Below, in pieces: positions 20,201 through 27,246 of a DNA stretch of 64,000 nt. The notes below the pieces were generated by a model that did no database searches, had not been told where the DNA came from, and worked only from the letters and a program-made list of their open reading frames with translations. Source of the stretch: Candidatus Peribacteria bacterium (GTDB lineage: Bacteria > Patescibacteriota > Gracilibacteria > UBA1369 > LOWO2-01-FULL-3); contig CALREX010000002.1 in assembly GCA_943356465.1 (NCBI GenBank), forward strand, positions 139,012-203,011. Reading direction: 5' to 3'. A program made the translations under genes and the position numbers. Every line of letters starts with the position of its first letter. The stretch's first letter is position 1.

Positions 20201-23050
20201 GATCCTCTTAGAAGAGAGACAGGTTTTATTGGTAAAATGATTACAGCTAAAGTTGTTGGACTGGTTCTTAGAGTCTTTGAACCTGACGCAGCTATACCTC
20301 CTACAGAAAGACCTGCCGCAGTTGTAGAAGCGAAGCCCGGTGATTTTTCTGAAGGTGGAAGATTTAATCTTTCTAAAGATAGAGTTGCGAAAATGCCCGA
20401 GGTTTCTGAAAAAACCAAAGTTGCACTTATAAATTCCGGAGCTAAAAATGCAGGAGAATCAATTAAAGATTTTAGTGAATTTGATTTTTCCGTTTCTCAA
20501 AATTCTATTTTTGAAGGAATGGCAAAAGCCGGAGTGGATATCAAAAATATAAATGAATTAAAAGCGGCTTACGCTGCTTTACCTGCATTCTTACAACCTT
20601 ACTATAGAATTTTTGGAGTAAACAGAGACGGACAGTTTGTTTCCAGCGTGGCTATTGACCAGAAATTTGGTAATGATTTTAAATCCGATGTTTTTCAACA
20701 TAATCTGGTGACTGCAGGATGGGGAGCTGATCTTGTTGGCTTTCTTACTACTTTTGGGTCTATGTTACCTGGTCCTCTTGGAACATTTTTTGAAAAAATT
20801 GATAAATTGCCTGATTGGACAAAAGATGCTTGGATGTCCATAGCATTCATTATGTTTGTATACTATATTTGGAAAGATAAAAAACTTGGATCATCTCAAT
20901 TTTTTAAATCTTTATGGGGGCCTGTTGCTTTGGCTGGGACATTAATTAATAAAGCCTTGGAGAAAGCCAAAGATGCAAAATCTCATGAGAAAGGTGAACA
21001 CAAGGAAGGCCATGGTGATAAAAAGGGTGAACATAAAGCAGAATATAAAGATGAAGCAATTAAGGGAACATTGGACAAAAAATTTGGAGCTCTTGAAGAT
21101 GAAAAAAATGTTGCAGCTCTTAATAAATTCATAGGCTCAATGCGTGCTCTTTTCAAACAGCACTTTGTATTTGAAGATACGGATGCTGCGCAAGAAAGAT
21201 TTGATGCACTTGTAAAATGGAAATTTTTACAACTGAAAAAAATAGAACTGCAGGCTAAATTAGAGAAGCTTAATAAAGATTTTGTTGCTTTAAATACTAA
21301 AATCGATGCTTTATCACGTAGTCTTGGACAAAATCCTGTATTTAGAAACAATGACTTGGATGATCCTGACGTTGTTGATGGTCTTATAACTTCTTTGGCG
21401 TCAAGGGAAGAGTTGTCTGCGGAGGAAGGTATTTTGTTAAAACGTTTAAAAGAATTGCGTCTTCTACGTGATGGGTTTACAAAAGAAGATGGGACAAAAG
21501 TCGAATCAGAGAAATCAAAGATTATTACACAGATTGGTACTACTCAAAAACCGGGAAAACTTGCAAAAGATATAAAGACTGTCGATTCAGCACTTAATGA
21601 ATTGCCATTCCTTTCACAGTTGTCAGGAATAAGTAAAGTTTTGAATTTGGAAGGTGCTCAGAAAAAGATGATTGAAATATTTAAAGGTGAAGGTTTCTTT
21701 GAAGGAGAAGATGCTAAAGCTGTTAAAGAAATAGTTGAAAAATGGTTGCAGTCTATAAATGGATCTTTGCTAAGACATTCACCAGAAAGATATGGCAAGG
21801 CCATAAGAACTGCTGAAGAAAAATTGAGATTGATGCAAAAAGATCCTCGATATAAGAGGGTAAAGGCGGAGGAAGAAATTGATAGAATTATGCATGAAAG
21901 AGGACATACCAGTCCTGAATATTTAAAAGATGCGTTGGAAGATAATATTTCAAATGCTGAAAGTGAAATTGGTAATACACAAAGTCGTAGCCGAACTGAG
22001 TATGAAAATGCAAGAAGGATTCTTGATAAAAGCGAAAGTAAAGTTACTGCTGTAAATATTGATAAGGCTGACAGGCTGAAAACAAAATATGAGTTTGATA
22101 GACAGCTCGTTAATGATGTTGATGAATATAATAGAGCGAATCGTTTGATAGAGGAATATGAAAAGTATAAAGCTATATCTGTAGACAAAAATGCCAGTGA
22201 TGCCGATAAAGCTGAGGCTAGACGTATTATGGGTGAAATTGGTCATCATAATTATGATGACGCCTTAAGGTTTGTTGAAAAATATGAAACTGCTCAAGAT
22301 TTTATTAAAGATCAGAAAAAAGCTTATCTAGCAGCCCTTGCCTTGTTAAGACTTCTTACTAGAGTAAGAAATGCTAGGGATATTGTACGTGATTTTGAAA
22401 AAATAAAAGAATTGGAAGAGGTTATTGCAAAGGCAAGAAGAATATTAAAACTTCTGGATGATTTGAGCGTCGATGACGGAAATGGAGGTAGAAAACTTGA
22501 AGGTATTAAGCCTGGAGATGAAGAATTTAAAAAAGAATATGATCATTTGCACGATGAAATTGAGGGGATGAAAAATGATAAATTGATTGCCCCTGATTTG
22601 TGGATTAATAATCCAAGAACAAACTGGCATGTAAAACTTTTGCTTTTGTTAACGCTTCTTGGCGGAACAGCTGTTTTTGGAGGATATGAGGTTGTCAAAC
22701 ACTGGCCTTCTGGAGACAAGAATGGAGAAGGTGGTGAAAAACCTGATGTTCCTCCTAAACCAAGCACTACAACTGGCACCGGTGGCGAAAGTATTCCTGT
22801 CAAGGAAGGTGGTGGTGCGGCCGACGAACAATCTGCAAAAGATGCAGCAGATCAAGCAAAAAGCCGACCTAAAATTGACCCACGTGAAACACCTCCAGAT
22901 AAAGGCTTGCGTCAACCACAAGTTCCCGTTAGACCAGTGGCTCCAACTCCTGCACCGGAGGAAGCCCCAGAGGCAGCACCTGCACCAGCTCAATCTGAAG
23001 GAATGCCCCCTTCAATGAAAAAATATAAAGGAAAAATCTTGAACCCTTAA
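17240..23050 (+). CDS. Giant uncharacterised membrane-associated protein (1936 aa)
   Basis: Single intact ORF; internal hydrophobic segments, near-C-terminal TM (WHVKLLLLLTLLGGTAVFGGYEVV), Pro-rich tail. Confidence 0.85.
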   Translation: MPNQEQLRPQEGNDASNVKLEKAIDAYTTLIAKAEEDPNQKTEQQLHDLMNAANNVFRSNPGKWPVGLVENTYTLIKKVGIIAAGYDEATGVKFVRLSAAILLNHLPINDENKPLVHILLYDKTNFNFVREIKYEWLGAKGMAKLEKIGVKLYELAGTLSEGRFSNSFAGLTESGFDAYTDEILGIDPKSEDRTTDARSKILLGLIQYFHSGLIRNPNVSIENKKKVLEFNKIVLDKVPGLFADKRVALAEGVGIGLKDVKGKKRKVLDTRLASERLSQKEHEYVSVESLTPDDVVVFDYKESDEKVLAMPEIMKVQLNSIALIGDLATGYWNHEGGEKGLEQGQFAIQALDNVQKDLVNYYRDPKYDGKTPFKLSERLKAAMSIKAFGEIKNLAYSSRISDVPYRSALLNLVDGKPLADMDEVKKAGLAVAWLQRNKFDDFMSARGLMAKLLHKDVMMARENLPEDVQKKLYGDAYTDASRFMRNLLANGDHMNTFRANFPVVFKNEFGRSPTDAEIDDGAKKHLSALFESQHMFLYDAYLTWAALSRQYIDSSKMAGVDKDIYAEFCKSVDPDGGSFRLDDRAKVTLVPIMREIAIMALSFGAAWAVSAAARGAIGLVRGASLFQKTTTMAKLAKYSAEAAMFTGKVAAEAGAFYDTDAVLHGRETIIGTALEGEGWKASKMLAADMPMFAGLNIVGGLLKFLKMGAEGKVLMKYAAKNTQHAKAIEGIFALAKKSPMKAIEAMKSLIQNGGKLAKGGVLPSEVLESFGRTIQEIELITEQYRGIIEKITDPRIRDIVGKLVIELNFDAAAIVIGEYAKENIRSEDRPKVEATLLNRYKNAYLTAGVFKAVFGGLGKLAEKLPDAVERALPKAMRERIFKSYQNSKGEFIGRDGLVQMLTEGLEGEGFESAIAKIEDANILILTVEDVLLVTSKLTDGKAKKFLQTCKRMMNQAERQLVVDEVKAMQKAPVLPEGFAGGRSEMPMDPLRRETGFIGKMITAKVVGLVLRVFEPDAAIPPTERPAAVVEAKPGDFSEGGRFNLSKDRVAKMPEVSEKTKVALINSGAKNAGESIKDFSEFDFSVSQNSIFEGMAKAGVDIKNINELKAAYAALPAFLQPYYRIFGVNRDGQFVSSVAIDQKFGNDFKSDVFQHNLVTAGWGADLVGFLTTFGSMLPGPLGTFFEKIDKLPDWTKDAWMSIAFIMFVYYIWKDKKLGSSQFFKSLWGPVALAGTLINKALEKAKDAKSHEKGEHKEGHGDKKGEHKAEYKDEAIKGTLDKKFGALEDEKNVAALNKFIGSMRALFKQHFVFEDTDAAQERFDALVKWKFLQLKKIELQAKLEKLNKDFVALNTKIDALSRSLGQNPVFRNNDLDDPDVVDGLITSLASREELSAEEGILLKRLKELRLLRDGFTKEDGTKVESEKSKIITQIGTTQKPGKLAKDIKTVDSALNELPFLSQLSGISKVLNLEGAQKKMIEIFKGEGFFEGEDAKAVKEIVEKWLQSINGSLLRHSPERYGKAIRTAEEKLRLMQKDPRYKRVKAEEEIDRIMHERGHTSPEYLKDALEDNISNAESEIGNTQSRSRTEYENARRILDKSESKVTAVNIDKADRLKTKYEFDRQLVNDVDEYNRANRLIEEYEKYKAISVDKNASDADKAEARRIMGEIGHHNYDDALRFVEKYETAQDFIKDQKKAYLAALALLRLLTRVRNARDIVRDFEKIKELEEVIAKARRILKLLDDLSVDDGNGGRKLEGIKPGDEEFKKEYDHLHDEIEGMKNDKLIAPDLWINNPRTNWHVKLLLLLTLLGGTAVFGGYEVVKHWPSGDKNGEGGEKPDVPPKPSTTTGTGGESIPVKEGGGAADEQSAKDAADQAKSRPKIDPRETPPDKGLRQPQVPVRPVAPTPAPEEAPEAAPAPAQSEGMPPSMKKYKGKILNP

Positions 23051-23055
23051 ATCCT

Positions 23056-24051
23056 ATGTTCGGACTAGATACAATCAAAGAAGCTGTAGGTAATCCAATT
23101 GATTTTATTGGAAAAAGTTGGTCTTCTTTGAAGGAGGCTTGGAACTGTGCAAAAGATGCTGATGACAAAGGATTTTTTGAGAAATTTGGGATATTTTTTA
23201 GTAAATTTGCAGAAGAATTTGATAAACTCGGAAAAGAAAAAGAGGATATAACCAAAGAAGCTCAAGCAGCCGCAAGTAAGACCGCTGAACAGGCTACTGC
23301 GGATGCGACTGCTACAGTAAAACTCGACGAATCAAAGGTTGAAAAAGCCGATGCGGATCTATACAAAGAAGCGCTTACTTCCGGAGTCGCATCTATGAAA
23401 TCTTTAAGTCCGGAACAACAGGCTTTTGCCAGCAAAGGCTTGGATAAGCTAAAAAAAGCTGCAAAAATAACTGATAAAGCCGAACTGGAAAAACTCGATC
23501 ACTTAAATCTTGATGAATTCAAGGCCGTTGCTGCGACCGGACTTTCTACTCTAAAAGCTTTGAAAACAAAATTTCCTGATAAGAAAAAACTTGCGGACGC
23601 ACTTGCACAAATTTCAAAAGCGTCTGACAGTTCTGAATATCCCATTGTGGGAATTTTGAAAACTGCTGTTTTGAAGGTTTTGAAGCCGGATATCGGTGCG
23701 ACTGATCTGCTTCCTTTTTCTGATTTTTCAAAGATGCTTGGTGGATTTGGAATAGGCCTTACAGATTTACCAGGTTTGAAAAGCGACATGGCTCTCCTAA
23801 AAGAACCGGACCTAACTATCGAAAACAAAACAAAAGTTGTTACAGCTTACAGAAAATATATTATTCCAAATACAAACGAAAGTGATGCCACTAAAGTTGT
23901 AGATTTTGTTCACGACATGGTTTTGAAAAAGCCTGAACAATTAACTATCGATCAATTAGCTGAAATTGTTTCACTTGTTGATGCGAAAGATCTTGATCAA
24001 ATAATCAGAATTTTTACCGGAAAAACTGAAAAAGCAGCAAATGTCGCTTGA
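23056..24051 (+). CDS. Uncharacterised helical protein with the shared N-terminal SLKxA...DKxFF module
   Basis: 331 aa; SWSSLKEAWNCAKDADDKGFFEKFGIFFSKFAEEFDKLGKEKEDITKEA aligns with N-termini at 51373, 52691 and 53531. Confidence 0.8.
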   Translation: MFGLDTIKEAVGNPIDFIGKSWSSLKEAWNCAKDADDKGFFEKFGIFFSKFAEEFDKLGKEKEDITKEAQAAASKTAEQATADATATVKLDESKVEKADADLYKEALTSGVASMKSLSPEQQAFASKGLDKLKKAAKITDKAELEKLDHLNLDEFKAVAATGLSTLKALKTKFPDKKKLADALAQISKASDSSEYPIVGILKTAVLKVLKPDIGATDLLPFSDFSKMLGGFGIGLTDLPGLKSDMALLKEPDLTIENKTKVVTAYRKYIIPNTNESDATKVVDFVHDMVLKKPEQLTIDQLAEIVSLVDAKDLDQIIRIFTGKTEKAANVA

Positions 24052-24329
24052 TGGTAATCACTCCCCCACTACTTATGACAATCACAGACAAAAAAAATCG
24101 AATTGCCGGACTACTAAAAACTTCCACAATCGATCAGCATACAAAAACCATGGTTGAGACGCTTTTGCCTGTTATGGAAGAAGCTCAATTAGATGCGCTT
24201 TTTGACACATTTATGGAGGAAAAAACTGCACTAGAAAAAAACGAAGAGAAAAGACAAAGAGTGGAACTAAAATACAAAGTGATGGCGGAGAAATTGGCGC
24301 AGATAGAGATCAATAAGTACAAAAAATAA
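24051..24329 (+). CDS. Small uncharacterised helical protein, last gene of the large-protein locus
   Basis: 92-93 aa ORF overlapping the preceding stop codon (TGATGG, translational coupling). Confidence 0.6.
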   Translation: MVITPPLLMTITDKKNRIAGLLKTSTIDQHTKTMVETLLPVMEEAQLDALFDTFMEEKTALEKNEEKRQRVELKYKVMAEKLAQIEINKYKK

Positions 24330-24369
24330 AAATCTCTTGCGTTTTTAAAAATAGTACGTATACTTTACT

Positions 24370-24487
24370 TGCTTGAGTTGCTTCGGCAATTCATTTAATA
24401 GGTTAGGATATTAAGGCTTTTCTAGGGCGTTGGTACTCCTGAGTCTGTTAAGAAACTCTTCCCCAAGTGGGAAGAGTTTTTCTTTTT
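24370..24487 (+). ncRNA. Candidate small RNA
   Basis: Upstream TTGCGT-N16-TATACT promoter-like sequence, hairpin gagttgc-ttcg-gcaattc, ends at a strong Rho-independent terminator; no ORF. Confidence 0.35.
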
Positions 24488-24490
24488 TCT
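24453..24490 (+). terminator. Rho-independent terminator
   Basis: aaactcttccc-caagt-gggaagagttt followed by a T-rich tract. Confidence 0.85.
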
Positions 24491-24540
24491 TGTGTTTTTC
24501 ACCTGCACTGTTTAAGATTGTTCCGTTAAAAACCGCACGT

Positions 24541-24618
24541 GGTGAGTTTAGCTCAGTTGGTTAGAGCATTAGGTTGTGGTCCTAAGGGTCATGGGTTCGA
24601 ATCCCATAACTCACCCCA
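24541..24618 (+). tRNA. tRNA-His (anticodon GTG), G-1 and CCA encoded
   Basis: G-1 + acceptor gtgagtt/aactcac, anticodon arm ttagg-ttGTGgt-cctaa, T-arm atggg-ttcgaat-cccat, C73, CCA. Confidence 0.96.
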
Positions 24619-26178
24619 GAATTTCATTTTGTTGGCAAAACTGTACTTTGAGGCTTGTCCCTCAGGTTTTTTTGGTTCGAGCCGACTTTGAGCCTCAAAT
24701 TCGTTTAGTCTGAAGAAAGGTTGGTATATTTTTTGGTATTCAACTGTTAATTCCCTGTTTAACAGGCTAAAGTTCGAGCCGATAGATTGAATGATAAATC
24801 TTTTCTCTTCAATGTTGACTGTATCAAACTTTGATAACATCTCTCTTGAGAAGTCGAAGAACTCCTCGCAGTCACTTATCCATTTAACTTCCGTGCCACC
24901 GTGTGCCTGCATATTCTCTTCCAGTAAAATTATTTCTGCTGAGACTTTCTGCTTTTGATCCAAGTATTCGTCTTTCGTCAAAACGCTATCAGCACTCAAA
25001 TATTCCTCCAATAATCTGGCTTGTTTTTTCTTTAGTCTGTTTAGCTCCTGTTGTTCTTTCATCCTTGTCGATTCCTGTAGCTTTACCTCATCTTTGTAGA
25101 CCGATTTTAGCTGTTTGGAAGCCCATTCTATGAATGCATCTGGAATTTGTACTTTGCTCAAAGACTCATGCAATTGTTCTTCAAGTAATTCACTTCTTAT
25201 GTATTTCTGATTACAATTGGCTTTCTTTTTGGAGCATCTGTAATAGACGTGCCCCTTTTGTGTTTCTGCAGTTATCATAGATCCGCATTCTCCACACCTT
25301 ATGAGTCCTGTATATGGAAAACTATGCATTTGTTTTCTTGGCTTTGATCTATTGCTCATTGCCAATTGAATGTTTTTGAAGGTTTCTTGTGAAATTAGTG
25401 CCTCAAAATTTCCTTTATAAATTTTACCCTTACACCTTATGCATCCATAATAAACTGGGTTTGTAAGTATTTTTAAAAAGGTGCTTTTTTTGATATTTTT
25501 AAACCCTATTTCTTGAGCGTATTTCAATATTTCTTTGCCGTTCAGAGTCCCTTCAGCCACTTTTTCCAGCATGGTTTTGACTAATGGACCATCGATTGGG
25601 TCGATTTCTATTCTATTTAATGTTCGTCCTAATTGAGCGAGTAAATTTTGTTTTTCGTTGGAGAATCTTTTGCCGGCGATTCTTCCGTCCTTATCTATAT
25701 TTAGATAGCCGATAGGAGCTAAGCTTATCACTTCGCCTTTATCCAGCTTTGTTTGATTGTCTCTTTTTACAAATGTACTTGTATCGTCCGAGCTTTTCTT
25801 CGCCATCGCAAAATGTATCTGCATCATAAACTTATGATCTGGAATGTTTGTGTAGAGAGTTTCAGGAGTGATGATTTCCTTTAGTTTCCCTTCATCCATC
25901 ATGTAAATAACCCTGCCTCCATCGAAGCTATTTCTGGCTATTCTTGTAAGATGGTAAACAATGATTCCATCCGCTTTGCCGTCTTCTATTTTGGACAACA
26001 TCTCATTGAATTTTACACGTCCGGTCTTGTATGCAGTCTTTTCTTCTTTGTAGATTCCGACAACCTGCAGATTTTTTTTTACGGCCAACTCTTGCAGTAC
26101 TTTTATCTGTGATCCTATGCTTAGAATCTGGTGATCTTCTCTGTCCGATGATTTTCTTACATAGATGATGTATTTCAT
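24589..26178 (-). CDS. Large serine recombinase
   Basis: YIIYVRKSSDREDHQILSIGSQI resolvase domain, ARNSFDGGRV, recombinase domain, zinc-ribbon GLIRCGECGSMIT...YYRCSKKKANC, coiled coil; 529 aa; last ~10 codons are antisense to tRNA-His. Confidence 0.95.
   Translation of the reverse strand: MKYIIYVRKSSDREDHQILSIGSQIKVLQELAVKKNLQVVGIYKEEKTAYKTGRVKFNEMLSKIEDGKADGIIVYHLTRIARNSFDGGRVIYMMDEGKLKEIITPETLYTNIPDHKFMMQIHFAMAKKSSDDTSTFVKRDNQTKLDKGEVISLAPIGYLNIDKDGRIAGKRFSNEKQNLLAQLGRTLNRIEIDPIDGPLVKTMLEKVAEGTLNGKEILKYAQEIGFKNIKKSTFLKILTNPVYYGCIRCKGKIYKGNFEALISQETFKNIQLAMSNRSKPRKQMHSFPYTGLIRCGECGSMITAETQKGHVYYRCSKKKANCNQKYIRSELLEEQLHESLSKVQIPDAFIEWASKQLKSVYKDEVKLQESTRMKEQQELNRLKKKQARLLEEYLSADSVLTKDEYLDQKQKVSAEIILLEENMQAHGGTEVKWISDCEEFFDFSREMLSKFDTVNIEEKRFIIQSIGSNFSLLNRELTVEYQKIYQPFFRLNEFEAQSRLEPKKPEGQASKYSFANKMKFWGELWDSNP
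24600..24621. repeat. attL-like direct repeat at tRNA-His 3' end
   Basis: 22 nt aatcccataactcaccccagaa identical to 40196-40217. Confidence 0.85.
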
Positions 26179-26240
26179 GTGCCTTAGATATTAGGTTTTG
26201 TTAGGTTATTTAAGATTATTCCCAAAAGGGACGACCGTGA

Positions 26241-26341
26241 CTACCCAACTCGGATTTCTTACGAAGTCTTTTGTTGGCACAGTCGCCCCTCTCGAGGCAA
26301 CAAGCAATAACTTCGTAATATTTTTCCGATTTGTTGGGTAG
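26241..26341. repeat. Nested inverted repeat / structured intergenic element
   Basis: ctacccaactcgga (26241) vs tccgatttgttgggtag (26325-26341); ttacgaagt (26259-26267) vs acttcgtaa (26310-26318); ttgttg (26271) vs caacaa (26298). Confidence 0.65.
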
Positions 26342-26364
26342 TAGATTCATTATAGTACTTGTGT

Positions 26365-26973
26365 TTATTTTCGCAATAAATTCATCTCTAATTCGGCTAT
26401 CACTCCGGTTGGAGGGATACGCTTTTCTAACCGTCTCAACCTTCTTACTTTTCGTGTGGGTCTACCTTTGTAGTGCCGCTTATGGATTGTTTTTCGCAGT
26501 TCGCATGCTTTTCTCTCGGAGTCTAATATTTTTCCGAAGTATTCAAACTTGCTTCTGCTATGCCTTTGGCTTTCATAGACAATGCTCATGCAATGACGGC
26601 ATCCAAAGTAGTCAGAACCTGCCTGATATAGTGTGTACACTGTTCTACCGCAATACCTTCCATTTTTGCATAAAGTACACTGGAAAGCCCACCTGGAACC
26701 TCCCAAATTACATGGAACTTTTACTAAAGGGAAAGAATAATCCATTTCTTTTTTTTCTCCGCCATATCTGCTTGTCGAATACTGAAAGCGTATGTTTGGA
26801 GAATTCATAAAGGAAGTGTCTACGGAAAAACTTATAGAAGCCTCGTGACCCCATCCGTTAGTCCACTTTATTCCTCCATACTTAAACCCACAAAAATAGT
26901 CATATTTTTTTAACCATTTAGTGTCAATACTGTAACCGTCATCCGATGAATTTTTTGTTGCGTACATCCCCAT
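26365..26973 (-). CDS. Putative zinc-binding protein of mobile-element type
   Basis: 202 aa; CTLCKNGRYCGRTVYTLYQAGSDYFGCRHCMSIVYESQ cysteine-pair motif. Confidence 0.65.
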   Translation of the reverse strand: MGMYATKNSSDDGYSIDTKWLKKYDYFCGFKYGGIKWTNGWGHEASISFSVDTSFMNSPNIRFQYSTSRYGGEKKEMDYSFPLVKVPCNLGGSRWAFQCTLCKNGRYCGRTVYTLYQAGSDYFGCRHCMSIVYESQRHSRSKFEYFGKILDSERKACELRKTIHKRHYKGRPTRKVRRLRRLEKRIPPTGVIAELEMNLLRK

Positions 26974-27009
26974 AATTCAGAAATCGTTAAGGATAGGTAA
27001 AACTGTCAT

Positions 27010-27034
27010 TTCGTAAGTGTATTATCGTTACGAA
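27010..27034. promoter_or_regulatory. Inverted repeat TTCGTAA-N11-TTACGAA, putative operator
   Basis: Perfect 7-nt arms directly after the small RHH ORF and upstream of the 26973 start. Confidence 0.45.
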
Positions 27035-27214
27035 TTAGCCGTTATTGCTTGTCACTTTAGGAAGTAAATCTTCCCTTTTTAAGTCTTCAATTATGAGACT
27101 TCGTATGTACGCGGAGAAGTTCATGTACTCTCTTTTTGCCTTACTCTCAGCGAGCCCGACAAGCTCAAGAGGAAGGTATACTGACTTCAGTCGGAAATTC
27201 TTTGGGTCAAACAT
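27035..27214 (-). CDS. Small ribbon-helix-helix-like protein (59 aa)
   Basis: Own translation: MFDPKNFRLKSVYLPLELVGLAESKAKREYMNFSAYIRSLIIEDLKREDLLPKVTSNNG; just below the ORF track cutoff. Confidence 0.65.
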   Translation of the reverse strand: MFDPKNFRLKSVYLPLELVGLAESKAKREYMNFSAYIRSLIIEDLKREDLLPKVTSNNG

Positions 27215-27246
27215 ATTTTGTTTGGTTAAAAATTAATTTGTATAAA

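Noticed and set aside
21950-22993. Several 60-180 aa antisense ORFs across the 17240-23050 gene
   Set aside because: Compositional shadows of the long sense ORF, with no RBS or domain support.
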